Positions 17,050 through 25,969 of a stretch of 64,000 bases of DNA are shown one piece after another. The stretch covers positions 1-64,000 of the forward strand of contig CAKPHO010000005.1 of NCBI GenBank assembly GCA_934162195.1, given 5' to 3'. Position numbers and translations under genes: made by a program. The notes beneath the pieces are model-generated. The model was not told the origin of the DNA. It ran no database searches and saw only the letters and a program-made list of their open reading frames with translations. The DNA comes from an uncultured Bacilli bacterium (GTDB taxonomy: Bacteria > Bacillota_I > Bacilli_A > RF39 > UBA660). Each line of letters begins with the position of its first letter. Positions within the stretch are counted from its first letter, which is position 1.

Positions 17050-19590
17050 ATGTTAGAAAGTAAATATAATCATTTAAGCGTTGAAGATGGAAAATATGAA
17101 AATTGGAAAGAAAAGGGATATTTTGAGTCTGGTGATTTAAGTAAGAAACCATACTGTATTGTAATTCCCCCACCAAATGTAACAGGTAAATTACATTTAG
17201 GACATGCTTGGGATACAACCCTTCAAGATATTATTATTCGTTATAAAAGAATGGATGGATATGATGCTCTTTGGGTTCCTGGTATGGACCATGCTGGAAT
17301 AGCAACACAAGCTAAAGTTGATAAAAAATTAAAAGAGCAAGGCATAAAACCACGTGAAATGGATCGTGAAGAGTGGTTAGAACATGCATGGGCTTGGAAG
17401 AGACAATACGCAGATAATATTCATGCACAATGGGCTAAAATGGGATTAAGTTTAGATTATACCAAAGAAAGATTTACTTTAGATGAAGGACTTAGTAATG
17501 CTGTTAAGAATGTTTTTGTAACTTTATATAATGAAGGATTAATATATAGAGGAGAAAGAATTATTAACTGGGATCCTGAAGCTATGACAGCACTTTCCAA
17601 TGAAGAAGTAATATATAAAGATGTAGAAGGAGCATTCTATCACATTAAGTATTTTATAGAAGGAACTAATGACTATCTAGAAGTTGCAACAACTCGTCCT
17701 GAAACATTATTTGGAGATACTGGTGTTGCTGTTAATCCTAGTGATGATCGTTATAAACATTTAATAGGAAAAAAAGTCGTTCTTCCTATTGTTAATAAGT
17801 TAATACCTATAGTAGGAGATGAACATGCTGATCCAGAATTTGGTACTGGTGTTGTTAAAATAACCCCAGCTCACGATCCTAATGACTTTGAGGTAGGAAA
17901 TAGACATGATCTTGAAAGAATTATTGTTATGAATCCTAATGGTACAATGAATAAGAATGCTGGTATTTACGAAGGAATGGATCGCTTTGCTTGTCGTGAG
18001 AAACTTGTAAATGATTTAAAAGCACAAGACTTACTTATATCTATTGAACCAATTGTTCATAGTGTAGGTCATAGTGAAAGAACAGATGTAATGGTTGAAC
18101 CATATCTTTCTAAACAATGGTTTGTTAAGATGAGACCACTTGCAGATAGAGTATTAGAAAATCAAAAGAATAAAGACACAAAGGTTAATTTTGTTCCAGA
18201 AAGATTTGAAAAAACTATGAATCACTGGATGGAGATTACTTATGACTGGTGTATTTCTCGTCAACTTTGGTGGGGACACAGGATACCTGCTTGGTACAAA
18301 GGTGAAGAAGTGTATGTTGGAATAAATCCACCTGAAGGTGATGGTTGGATACAAGATTCGGATGTGTTAGATACTTGGTTTTCTAGTGCTTTATGGCCAT
18401 TTTCAACACTTGGTTGGCCAGAAAAAACAGATTTGTTAGCTCGTTATTATCCTAATAATGTTTTAGTAACAGGATATGATATAATTCCTTTCTGGGTAAA
18501 CAGAATGACTTTCCAAGGACTTCATTTTACAGAACAAAGACCATTTAAAGATTGTTTAATCCATGGACTTATTCGTGATAAACAAGGTCGTAAAATGAGT
18601 AAATCATTAGGTAACGGTGTAGATCCTATGGATGTTATAGAAAAATATGGCTGTGATTCATTGAGATTTTTCTTAACTACATCAACTGCGCCAGGTATGG
18701 ATTTGAGATATGATGAAGAAAAAGTGGCATCAACTTGGAATTTTATCAATAAACTTTGGAATGCATCACGTTTTGTTTTAATGAATATTGAAGACTTAAC
18801 TAAAGATACTTATACATTAGATAATTTATCAATTAGTGATAAATGGATTTTAACAAAACTAGAAAATCTAATTAAAACGGTTAGAAAACATATGGATAAT
18901 TATGAATTTAATGTTGTTGGTACAGAACTTTATAGTTTCATCTGGAATGATTTCTGTGATTGGTATATAGAACTTGCTAAAGGAAATTTGAATAATACAA
19001 CAAAGAGTGTACTTCTTACTGTACTAACAGATGTATTAAAGATGTTGCATCCATTTATGCCATATGTAACAGAAGAAATATATTTAATGTTACCAGTACA
19101 TGATAAATCAATTATGATAAGTTCTTATCCAGTATATAATAAAGATTTAGTATTTGAAGATTCTAAAGAATTAGATAATATTATTGATTTTATTGTTAAA
19201 GTAAGAACTGCTAAATTAGAACATAAAATACCAAAAAATTCAAAAGTATATTTTGAAGGTAATTATAAAGATTTAATTTTAAAATCTCTTCGTGTTGCTT
19301 CTGAATGTTTAATAGATAATAGTGATATGGATGGAGTGGAAGTAATTAGTTCAAATAAAAACTATAGAATTAAGTATATGTTTGATACTTCTATTGATAA
19401 AGAAAAAGAGTTAGAATCACTTCAAAAAGAAAAAGAAAACTTAGAAAATTCTATTGCTAGAAGAAAGAAACTTTTAAGTAATGAAAACTATGTAAGTAAA
19501 GCTCCAGAAAATATTGTTAATAAAGAAAGAGAAGATTTACTAAAAGAGGAGAATGAATTAAAATTAATTTTAGAAAAAATGGGCAACTAA
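17050..19590 (+). CDS. valS: Valyl-tRNA synthetase
   Basis: 846 residues, class I synthetase charging tRNA-Val. HLGH (HIGH) is at residues 49-52 within PPPNVTGKLHLGHA and KMSKS near 515 in RKMSKSLGNG. The editing domain, with ATTRPETLFGDT, lies between them, and a C-terminal coiled coil (last ~65 residues) is present. The start 17050 follows AGGAGGAATATT; a longer frame from 17017 begins inside the T-box terminator. Expression is controlled by the valine T-box. It follows the spoVID-ysxE region as in Bacillus, with a pilin-like gene interposed. Confidence 0.97.
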   Translation: MLESKYNHLSVEDGKYENWKEKGYFESGDLSKKPYCIVIPPPNVTGKLHLGHAWDTTLQDIIIRYKRMDGYDALWVPGMDHAGIATQAKVDKKLKEQGIKPREMDREEWLEHAWAWKRQYADNIHAQWAKMGLSLDYTKERFTLDEGLSNAVKNVFVTLYNEGLIYRGERIINWDPEAMTALSNEEVIYKDVEGAFYHIKYFIEGTNDYLEVATTRPETLFGDTGVAVNPSDDRYKHLIGKKVVLPIVNKLIPIVGDEHADPEFGTGVVKITPAHDPNDFEVGNRHDLERIIVMNPNGTMNKNAGIYEGMDRFACREKLVNDLKAQDLLISIEPIVHSVGHSERTDVMVEPYLSKQWFVKMRPLADRVLENQKNKDTKVNFVPERFEKTMNHWMEITYDWCISRQLWWGHRIPAWYKGEEVYVGINPPEGDGWIQDSDVLDTWFSSALWPFSTLGWPEKTDLLARYYPNNVLVTGYDIIPFWVNRMTFQGLHFTEQRPFKDCLIHGLIRDKQGRKMSKSLGNGVDPMDVIEKYGCDSLRFFLTTSTAPGMDLRYDEEKVASTWNFINKLWNASRFVLMNIEDLTKDTYTLDNLSISDKWILTKLENLIKTVRKHMDNYEFNVVGTELYSFIWNDFCDWYIELAKGNLNNTTKSVLLTVLTDVLKMLHPFMPYVTEEIYLMLPVHDKSIMISSYPVYNKDLVFEDSKELDNIIDFIVKVRTAKLEHKIPKNSKVYFEGNYKDLILKSLRVASECLIDNSDMDGVEVISSNKNYRIKYMFDTSIDKEKELESLQKEKENLENSIARRKKLLSNENYVSKAPENIVNKEREDLLKEENELKLILEKMGN

Positions 19591-19653
19591 TAAGCCTGTT
19601 TTTTTGTTAACAAATGCCTAGGTATTTCATATATTACTGTAGGGAGGTGACTT

Positions 19654-20043
19654 ATGAATGAACTAAATAATACTGCAAGTGCGAATGGAACATATAATAA
19701 TATTCCAACATCTGTTACGTCTAATACCTCAGTGGTAAATATGATAGAAGGACTTACACTAACTAAAGAAGCAGACAAACAAAATTGGAGTAGTGGAGAT
19801 TTAACATACACAATAACTTTAAAAAATGAAACAGATAAGGTATATTCAAATTTGGTCATTAAAGATGTTATTAATACAACTTTAGTAGAGTTTGTAAAAG
19901 GTAGTGTGACTATTAACGGAAATAATGCATTAGAATCACAATATTCTTACGACGAAGGAACTAGTACATTAACAATCAATTTAAATGATGCAGGACCCTC
20001 ATCAACAAATACTCTCACGTTTCGCGTTACAAAAAAAAGTTAA
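19654..20043 (+). CDS. DUF11-domain protein, short
   Basis: 129 residues. It begins with a NTASANGTYNNIPTSVTSNT stretch and contains GLTLTKEADKQNWSSGDLTY followed by an Ig-like beta-sandwich ending NTLTFRVTKKS; this is the conserved DUF11 repeat of Firmicutes surface proteins. SD GGGAGGTGA precedes the ATG. There is no signal peptide or anchor, and a single repeat is short for the family, so it could be a fragment of a once longer protein. About 115 bases between the stop and the terminator hold nothing I can call. Confidence 0.65.
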   Translation: MNELNNTASANGTYNNIPTSVTSNTSVVNMIEGLTLTKEADKQNWSSGDLTYTITLKNETDKVYSNLVIKDVINTTLVEFVKGSVTINGNNALESQYSYDEGTSTLTINLNDAGPSSTNTLTFRVTKKS

Positions 20044-20189
20044 TCGTTATTTTGTTTTAAATACATGTTCATTACTTTATTATAATAATGGTAGAGAGTT
20101 AAAAAGTAACTATGTTTTAGTCATAAGTCCAATAAATAGATACTATAAAGAAAATTATACTTGCTCAACACCTTATTGGCATAAATAAG

Positions 20190-20212
20190 AATCACTTAAT
20201 GTGATTTTTTTT
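20190..20212 (+). terminator. Intrinsic terminator
   Basis: AATCAC and GTGATT form a short stem followed by T8. Confidence 0.7.
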
Positions 20213-20259
20213 AATTACTATGAAAAACGTCCATATTTTGACAAAAAACTTAAAAAGTA

Positions 20260-20289
20260 TTGACTATTAATTTAATTTTGTGCTATTAT
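20260..20289 (+). promoter_or_regulatory. Promoter of small pilin gene
   Basis: TTGACT (20260-20265), 18-bp spacer, TATTAT (20284-20289). Confidence 0.65.
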
Positions 20290-20322
20290 AAGAATGTAAA
20301 TAAGGTAAGGTGGTGAGAATAA

Positions 20323-20682
20323 ATGAAAATGAATAAGAAAGGTTTTACTTTAATTGAATTATTAGCAGTTATCGTAGTATTAGCTATTATCGCTTTAATC
20401 GCTACTCCAATTGTTATGAGTACAATTAATAAAGCTCAAGAAGGTGCAAATAAGAGATCTGTAGAAGGTTACATGAAAGCTTATGAAGCAGCATACTATG
20501 AATATATGCTTGAAAATGGTGGTGCTGAACCAGCAACTAAATTAACTTCAGGTATTGATTATAATGGTGCTACAGTTGAATGTGCAACAATTACAGTAAC
20601 AGCTGATAAAAAATTCAGTGCTACTTGTACAGTAAATGGTAAGACTTACTCATATGCAAATGGGAAAGCTGATAATAAATAA
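20323..20682 (+). CDS. Type IV pilin-like protein, candidate major subunit
   Basis: 119 residues: prepilin signal KMNKKG^FTLIELLAVIVV with Glu +5, alpha-1 helix to about residue 35, then a small globular domain with a Cys pair (VECATITV and FSATCTVNG). At this size it fits a simple structural pilin rather than an adhesin. It is monocistronic, with its own promoter, a GGTGGTGAG site and a terminator. Codon choice (atc, act, gtt, gct) differs from the A-ended codons of the other prepilin genes and resembles that of a highly expressed gene. Role as the main fibre subunit is inference. Confidence 0.85.
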   Translation: MKMNKKGFTLIELLAVIVVLAIIALIATPIVMSTINKAQEGANKRSVEGYMKAYEAAYYEYMLENGGAEPATKLTSGIDYNGATVECATITVTADKKFSATCTVNGKTYSYANGKADNK

Positions 20683-20696
20683 TATTATCTAGTATT

Positions 20697-20725
20697 AAAA
20701 AGATAGTTAATTGCTATCTTTTTTT
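20697..20725 (+). terminator. Intrinsic terminator of pilin gene
   Basis: AAAAAGATAG pairs with CTATCTTTTT; T tract follows. Confidence 0.8.
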
Positions 20726-20763
20726 GTGCTTTTATGCTATACTTTAAAAGGTAGGATGATGGT

Positions 20764-22089
20764 ATGAGTAAAATAATAAGCAAATTAAATTTTGTGTTAA
20801 TTATCTTTGTGTTAGTATTAAATCCATTATGGTTGTTAACATGTGCCAACCTAAAATCATTTGGTTTAACAATACCTTTTTATTATTATCAAATATTATA
20901 TTTTCTAATTCCGGTAGAAGTAATTATTTATGCATATAAAATTATAAAAAAAGAAGTTAAATTTAATTATTATGATATGATTGTATTTATATTGTTAATA
21001 TTACTTGGGATTGTTACTAGTAATTCGATTGATGTATCCACATCAATTTGGGGAGCTTATAAAAGAAATGAAGGTCTTTTGACGATGATAAGTTATTACT
21101 TGTTGTTTTTAAATTGCAGAAGTTTAAATGAGAAACAAATACGTTTTGGTGTAAAAGTTCTATTTGAAATAGGAATTGTGCAATTTGTTTATTGTTTATT
21201 GCAAGTTTTTTTGAGATTCCCAGGATTAGAATTATTTTCTTTAAATGATGTAAATTATATGGCAATGGGTTTTGTAGGAAATCCTAATTTTTTAGGAAGT
21301 TATTGTATAATGTTATTAGGATTAGCTCTTATGTTATATTTTATTAAAAGTGAAAGAAAATATTTTTGGTTAAGCATTATATTTTTTATTAATTTAATTT
21401 TGTCTCAATCCACTGGTCCTTTCTTTTCTTTTATAATATTATTTATCTTTATGATTATCTTTATGAAAATTAAAAACATAATTAATTGGGAAAAAGTAGG
21501 TATTGTATTTGTCAGCTTTGTATTAACCTTTATTGTTGTCAGTAATGGTGTAGAATTATATTGTAAAAAGGTATTTAATGATAAGATTGTTTCTAGTTAT
21601 ACAATAAAAGGTGATATGCTAAATACTTTAAATTTATTTGGATTCTCTAAAGAAAATGGTGATAAAGATATAACAATTGAAGATTATGGTTCTGGTAGAA
21701 TTACTATTTGGAAAAATACTTTAAAAATAGTACCTAAGTATTTTTGGTTAGGTTCTGGCATAGATACATTTGGATATGTTTACCCTGATAATAATAAGGG
21801 ACTATATTATGATAAAGCACATAATGAATATCTTCAAATTCTTATTACAGAAGGAATTTTTTCATTAATATTATACCTTAGTTTATTATTAACCTTGTTT
21901 GTTGATGGCATAAAAAGTAATAATAAACTTGTTTGGATATTAATGATGGCTTTTGTAGGGTATGCTTTGCAAGCATTTTTAAATATAAGAGTTAATACAG
22001 TCGCACCAACATTTTATATAATAACGGGAATGCTTGCTGGACTTATTAGTCAAGAAAAAGTAAAAGAAAAAATTAAGAAAGTTGCTTAA
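20764..22089 (+). CDS. O-antigen ligase/polymerase family membrane protein
   Basis: 441 residues with about eleven hydrophobic segments and one large extracytoplasmic loop near residues 260-360. The loop holds the Wzy_C hallmarks SGRITIWKNTLKI and the AHNEYLQILITEGI motif just before a membrane helix. This family joins or polymerises lipid-linked glycans outside the membrane. The following GT2 and GtrA genes could supply modifying sugars on undecaprenyl phosphate, so the three likely act on a surface polysaccharide or on glycosylation of surface proteins. Substrate is not predictable. Confidence 0.85.
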   Translation: MSKIISKLNFVLIIFVLVLNPLWLLTCANLKSFGLTIPFYYYQILYFLIPVEVIIYAYKIIKKEVKFNYYDMIVFILLILLGIVTSNSIDVSTSIWGAYKRNEGLLTMISYYLLFLNCRSLNEKQIRFGVKVLFEIGIVQFVYCLLQVFLRFPGLELFSLNDVNYMAMGFVGNPNFLGSYCIMLLGLALMLYFIKSERKYFWLSIIFFINLILSQSTGPFFSFIILFIFMIIFMKIKNIINWEKVGIVFVSFVLTFIVVSNGVELYCKKVFNDKIVSSYTIKGDMLNTLNLFGFSKENGDKDITIEDYGSGRITIWKNTLKIVPKYFWLGSGIDTFGYVYPDNNKGLYYDKAHNEYLQILITEGIFSLILYLSLLLTLFVDGIKSNNKLVWILMMAFVGYALQAFLNIRVNTVAPTFYIITGMLAGLISQEKVKEKIKKVA

Positions 22090-22105
22090 ACTTTCTTTTT
22101 TTTTA
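22075..22105 (+). terminator. Intrinsic terminator overlapping ligase stop
   Basis: AAGAAAGTT pairs with AACTTTCTT, followed by a T run; the stem includes the stop codon of the ligase gene. Confidence 0.75.
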
Positions 22106-22143
22106 ATCTTGTTATATAATATACGTACAGATGGAGGTTGTTT

Positions 22144-23088
22144 ATGGAAAAAATTTCAATTATTGTACCTTGTTATAATGAAGAAGAAGCAATGCCTATA
22201 TTTTATGAAGAAATATGTAAAGTTGCTAAAAAAATGAAAAAAGTAGATTTTGAGTTCATTTTTGTAAATGATGGTTCTAAAGATCATACTTTAGATGTTG
22301 CTCGTGAATTACACAAAAAAGATGAAAGAGTAAGATATGTTTCATTTTCTCGTAATTTTGGAAAAGAAGCTGGAATGTATGCTGGATTAGAAGCCGCTCG
22401 TGGAGATTATGTTGCTATTATGGATGTTGACTTACAAGATCCACCTGCTTTAATAGAAGAAATGTATGAAACATTAAAAAATGAAGATTATGATTGTGTA
22501 GCATCTCGCCGTGTTTCAAGAAAAGGTGAGCCACCAATAAGAAGTTTTTTTGCTAGATGTTATTATAAGTTAATTAATAAAATATCTAAAACAGAAATAG
22601 TTGATGGTGCACGTGATTTTAGATTAATGACTCGTCAAATGGTTGATTCTATTCTAGAATTAAAAGAATACAATCGTTATTCTAAAGGAATATTTAGTTG
22701 GGTAGGATATAAAACTAAGTGGTTAGAATATGAAAATATCGAAAGAGTAGCAGGAACTACGAAATGGTCTTTCTGGAAATTATTTTTATATTCTTTAGAA
22801 AGTATAGTAGCGTTTTCTACGGTACCATTATCAATAGCTGCTGTAATGGGATTGTTATTTTGTTTAATTGCATTTATTTTAATTATTGTTATTATTGTAA
22901 AAACATTAACTGTTGGAGATCCAGTAGCGGGATGGCCTAGTATGGTATGTATTATTTTCTTTGTCAGTGGTATTCAATTATTCTGCTTGGGAATTATCGG
23001 TCAATATCTAGCTAAAACATATTTAGAAGTTAAGAATAGACCAATTTATATAGTTAAAGAAACTGAGGAATCTGAATGCAAAAAATAG
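22144..23088 (+). CDS. GtrB/DPM1-type polyprenol-phosphate glycosyltransferase
   Basis: 314 residues. The GT2 fold begins SIIVPCYNEEEA; the metal-binding motif is in MDVDLQDPP (DxD), followed by DGARDFRLM and RYSKGIFSWVG. Two C-terminal membrane helices (~230-260 and 270-295) match the bactoprenol glucosyltransferase (GtrB/YfdH) subgroup. The ATG at 22144 is preferred, six bases after GGAGG; the TTG at 22138 overlaps that spacing. It would move a sugar from a nucleotide donor to undecaprenyl phosphate. It overlaps the GtrA gene by 13 bases. Confidence 0.92.
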   Translation: MEKISIIVPCYNEEEAMPIFYEEICKVAKKMKKVDFEFIFVNDGSKDHTLDVARELHKKDERVRYVSFSRNFGKEAGMYAGLEAARGDYVAIMDVDLQDPPALIEEMYETLKNEDYDCVASRRVSRKGEPPIRSFFARCYYKLINKISKTEIVDGARDFRLMTRQMVDSILELKEYNRYSKGIFSWVGYKTKWLEYENIERVAGTTKWSFWKLFLYSLESIVAFSTVPLSIAAVMGLLFCLIAFILIIVIIVKTLTVGDPVAGWPSMVCIIFFVSGIQLFCLGIIGQYLAKTYLEVKNRPIYIVKETEESECKK

Positions 23089-23498
23089 TAGATTTATTTA
23101 ATAAATATAAAGAAGTAATTATGTATTTAATATTTGGAGTTTTAACAACTGTAGTAAGTTTAGTTACTTACTATGTTTTAACACTTACGATATTAAATCC
23201 TAATAGTGCTTTGCAATTACAATTAGCAAATATTATATCTTGGATTGTAAGTGTAGCGTTTGCTTATGTTACTAATCGTAAATTTGTATTTGAAAGCAAG
23301 AGTGAAAATATTGTTAAAGAATTAAGTTCATTTGTTGGTGGTAGAGTATTAACTTTACTAATGGATATGGCTATTATGTTTATATTTGTGACATTATTAC
23401 ATTTTAATGACAAAATATTTAAAATAGTTTCACAAGTTGTAGTAATAGTAGCAAACTATGTAATAAGCAAATTATTTGTCTTTAAAGAAAACAAATAG
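23076..23498 (+). CDS. GtrA-like flippase
   Basis: 140 residues with four membrane helices and the family motifs YLIFGVLTTVVSLVTYY, the VAFAYVTNRKFVFES stretch and KLFVFKEN at the end. GtrA-type proteins flip bactoprenol-linked sugars across the membrane and are normally paired with GtrB, as here by coding overlap. Confidence 0.9.
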   Translation: MQKIVDLFNKYKEVIMYLIFGVLTTVVSLVTYYVLTLTILNPNSALQLQLANIISWIVSVAFAYVTNRKFVFESKSENIVKELSSFVGGRVLTLLMDMAIMFIFVTLLHFNDKIFKIVSQVVVIVANYVISKLFVFKENK

Positions 23499-23510
23499 TT
23501 TGCTTTTTTT
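23466..23510 (+). terminator. Intrinsic terminator inside the gtrA 3' end
   Basis: AGCAAA-tt-ATTTGT pairs with ACAAAT-ag-TTTGCT, followed by T7; most of the stem is coding. Confidence 0.75.
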
Positions 23511-23551
23511 GTTTTGCAATGTTATAATAGGCGCTATTGAGGGGGAGTTTT

Positions 23552-24679
23552 ATGAAAATAGATCCATATGAATACTATTTTTTGGAACCTAGAATAGATG
23601 GATTAAAAGATTATTATAAAAAAAATCACGAACTAACAATTATCGGATTAAATGATTCTCAAGGTGTTAATACAACTAATTTGTTAAAAAAAGGATTACT
23701 TGAATTTATTTCTGATAAATTAAAAGATGAAGAGACTAAAACAACTGTAATTGATGCATTTTCATTAATGTTTAATAAGACAGAACATATTAATTATTTA
23801 TTAAGATCTAATCCAAATTTAGAAGAAATAAAAGATTTACAAGTTTATGGCATGGTTTCTGCATTAGAAAAAGCTATGAGTGATTTTCATTTACCTAGAG
23901 ATTTAGGTAAAATAGGTTATGTAAGTAGAAAGTTGCATAAAACTTGTAAGGAAGATAAAGATATAAGATTAACAGATACCTTAAGAGGTTCTAAAGAACC
24001 TATAGTTATTTATTCAAGTGGTGCTAATGACATTATGAGAGAAGGATGGAATAATCCATTTAATATTGGTAAAGATTATAAAAAACAAAATGCGGCTTAT
24101 AAATACACTTTAGATAAATTAAGTGATGTATCAACAGTAAAAAGAATTATTGATAAAGTAGATGAAAATTTTAATAATATTTTATCTTTAAATGATAAAG
24201 CTGATGTTTTTGCACTAGGATTATATATTCCAAAATCAATGAGAAAAGAAGAAATGAAAGTCTTTAATAGTACTATTAAAATATATAATGAGTTTTTAAA
24301 AGAGCTATGTAAAAAATATAATATTGAATATGTTGACACTGAAAGTATCGGTAATGAAAATAATAAAAATAAATTAAATTTTCATACTACGGTAGAAAGA
24401 TATAATGCTTTGGCAAACAAAATAATAGAAATTTTATATGGCAGAAAATTATATAAACATGAAGACTTTGTTCTTCCAGAACTTACTGGTTTTAAATCTG
24501 GTAAAAATGGTTTGTATGAATTTTTAGTTGATTTAAAAAGAGATTTTAAAAAAGTTGTAAAAGAAGGTGTTCTTGCTATGGATACTGATGAAGTGACATA
24601 TGAAGTTGCTGTTCAAAAAAGAAGAGAAATAGAAAGACAAATTGGTGTTGTTGAAAAAACATTGATGAAGAGAATGTAA
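23552..24679 (+). CDS. SGNH/GDSL hydrolase-like protein
   Basis: 375 residues. Three spaced motifs suggest an SGNH hydrolase: GLNDSQG near the N-terminus (block I with Ser), IVIYSSGANDIMRE (block III-like GAND) in the middle, and NFHTTVERYNALANKI (block V His) near residue 285. A ~90-residue helical C-terminal extension follows. There is no signal peptide, so it appears cytoplasmic. Start 23552 follows GGGGGAG and TATAAT lies at 23523-23528. Ester substrate is unknown; a role in removing acyl groups from glycans fits the neighbouring polymer genes but is only contextual. Confidence 0.6.
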   Translation: MKIDPYEYYFLEPRIDGLKDYYKKNHELTIIGLNDSQGVNTTNLLKKGLLEFISDKLKDEETKTTVIDAFSLMFNKTEHINYLLRSNPNLEEIKDLQVYGMVSALEKAMSDFHLPRDLGKIGYVSRKLHKTCKEDKDIRLTDTLRGSKEPIVIYSSGANDIMREGWNNPFNIGKDYKKQNAAYKYTLDKLSDVSTVKRIIDKVDENFNNILSLNDKADVFALGLYIPKSMRKEEMKVFNSTIKIYNEFLKELCKKYNIEYVDTESIGNENNKNKLNFHTTVERYNALANKIIEILYGRKLYKHEDFVLPELTGFKSGKNGLYEFLVDLKRDFKKVVKEGVLAMDTDEVTYEVAVQKRREIERQIGVVEKTLMKRM

Positions 24680-24682
24680 AAG

Positions 24683-24708
24683 TTGCAATATTTTGTTGCA
24701 ATTTTTTT
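24683..24708 (+). terminator. Intrinsic terminator
   Basis: TTGCAA (24683-24688) pairs with TTGCAA (24696-24701), followed by T7. Confidence 0.65.
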
Positions 24709-24732
24709 ATTGGATTTGTATAAATAAAATTA

Positions 24733-24761
24733 TTGACACAGAAAATTAGCTGTTATAAAAT
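24733..24761 (+). promoter_or_regulatory. Promoter of prepilin-lectin gene
   Basis: TTGACA (24733-24738), 17 bp, TAAAAT (24756-24761). No copy of the prepilin leader is present here. Confidence 0.6.
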
Positions 24762-24803
24762 TAATACAGTAATAGTAGTAGTAAAGTATAGGAGGTAAAG
24801 ATT

Positions 24804-25850
24804 ATGAAGAAAAAAGGCTTTACTTTAATAGAATTACTAGCGGTAATAGTAGTATTAGCTATCATTGCTCTAATAGCAACACCAATAGTAATGAGTGCAA
24901 TTGAAAAATCAAAGAAAGGAGCAGCTGAGAGAAGTGCGGATAGCTACATCAAACAAGTAGAAACAGCAGTAGCAACAGAACGACTAGATGGAAATGAAGT
25001 CCAAAATGGAACATACGAAATAGATGGTGAAGGGAATTTAACAGGAAAAGGATTGCCAAACAATAAATTAGTTATTGACATGAAAGGAAATAAACCAATA
25101 TCTGGAACAATAACAATAAAAGATGGACAAGTAACAAATGATTCTAAGATGACAATTGGTGATTATGATGTTAAATATAATGAAGATAAAAAGAAATATG
25201 AAGCAACAAAAAGTGGTGGGACAAATCCAGATACACCATCAGTAAAAACATTATGTACTAAAAAAGAAGGAGTAGATTTAAATAATTTAGCTTCTGGAAA
25301 TGAATTTACTTGTGAATTAGGAGATAATGATGCAAAAACATTTTATGTCTTAGAAACAAATGAGGATAATGTATCATTAATAATGAATGCTAATATTGAT
25401 TCAAATGGAAAAGCTATAACGCCAGATAACATTCCAGATGATAAAGGATTAGTTGCATGGTCGGAAGACGGAAGCAATCATAAGGATGATGATGAATCAG
25501 CACAAGCAGTAACAGCAAAGGCATACTTATCATCAAGTACAACAAATTGGACTAAACTAAATCAATCACAAATTAAATTACCAACGGCAAGTCAGATTGC
25601 AGCAACGGCAGGGACAACATTTGATGGTGTTAGTATGATAATGGGTTTACCAGCATGGATATATGATAACATGGATGGTACAGCAAATGCTGTATCTGGA
25701 ATACCTGCTTATTGGACATCAACACCTTATAAATCTAATGATACTAATGCTTGGGGTGGTGGTGCTTACTCCAATCTAAGTAATTATAGTAGCGCAAGTA
25801 CTTACGGTATACGTCCAGTAATAACTGTCTTAAAATCTGATCTTTCGTAA
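24804..25850 (+). CDS. Prepilin-like protein with DUF6273/C-type-lectin-like domain
   Basis: 348 residues: prepilin signal MKKKG^FTLIELLAVIVV, helix, a pilin-like domain (SADSYIKQVETAVA, then a DGEGNLTGKGLPN stretch and KPISGTI), a short linker and a C-terminal domain from ~145 with TFYVLETNEDNVSLIMN, LPTASQIAATAG, YWTSTPY and GIRPVITVLKS. The C-terminal domain is homologous to those at 15125, 32884 and 60282; its hypervariable stretch (33 codons) is AT-rich, so it does not look recently diversified. SD AGGAGG. Likely a minor pilin or tip adhesin. Confidence 0.85.
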   Translation: MKKKGFTLIELLAVIVVLAIIALIATPIVMSAIEKSKKGAAERSADSYIKQVETAVATERLDGNEVQNGTYEIDGEGNLTGKGLPNNKLVIDMKGNKPISGTITIKDGQVTNDSKMTIGDYDVKYNEDKKKYEATKSGGTNPDTPSVKTLCTKKEGVDLNNLASGNEFTCELGDNDAKTFYVLETNEDNVSLIMNANIDSNGKAITPDNIPDDKGLVAWSEDGSNHKDDDESAQAVTAKAYLSSSTTNWTKLNQSQIKLPTASQIAATAGTTFDGVSMIMGLPAWIYDNMDGTANAVSGIPAYWTSTPYKSNDTNAWGGGAYSNLSNYSSASTYGIRPVITVLKSDLS

Positions 25851-25874
25851 TAAGATGATGGATAATATAAAATA

Positions 25875-25922
25875 AAAAATAGTTAAAATATGATCAATTG
25901 ATTGTGATTTTAACTATTTTTT
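25875..25922 (+). terminator. Intrinsic terminator
   Basis: AAAAATAGTTAAAAT pairs with ATTTTAACTATTTTT across a 17-base loop. Confidence 0.85.
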
Positions 25923-25969
25923 AATTGATTATTTGCACTTAAATCTGTATAATAATCATAGGTGAAATT

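Noticed and set aside
19985..20188. 67-codon frame overlapping the DUF11 end
   Set aside because: Overlaps the supported frame, has no SD, and gives no recognisable protein.
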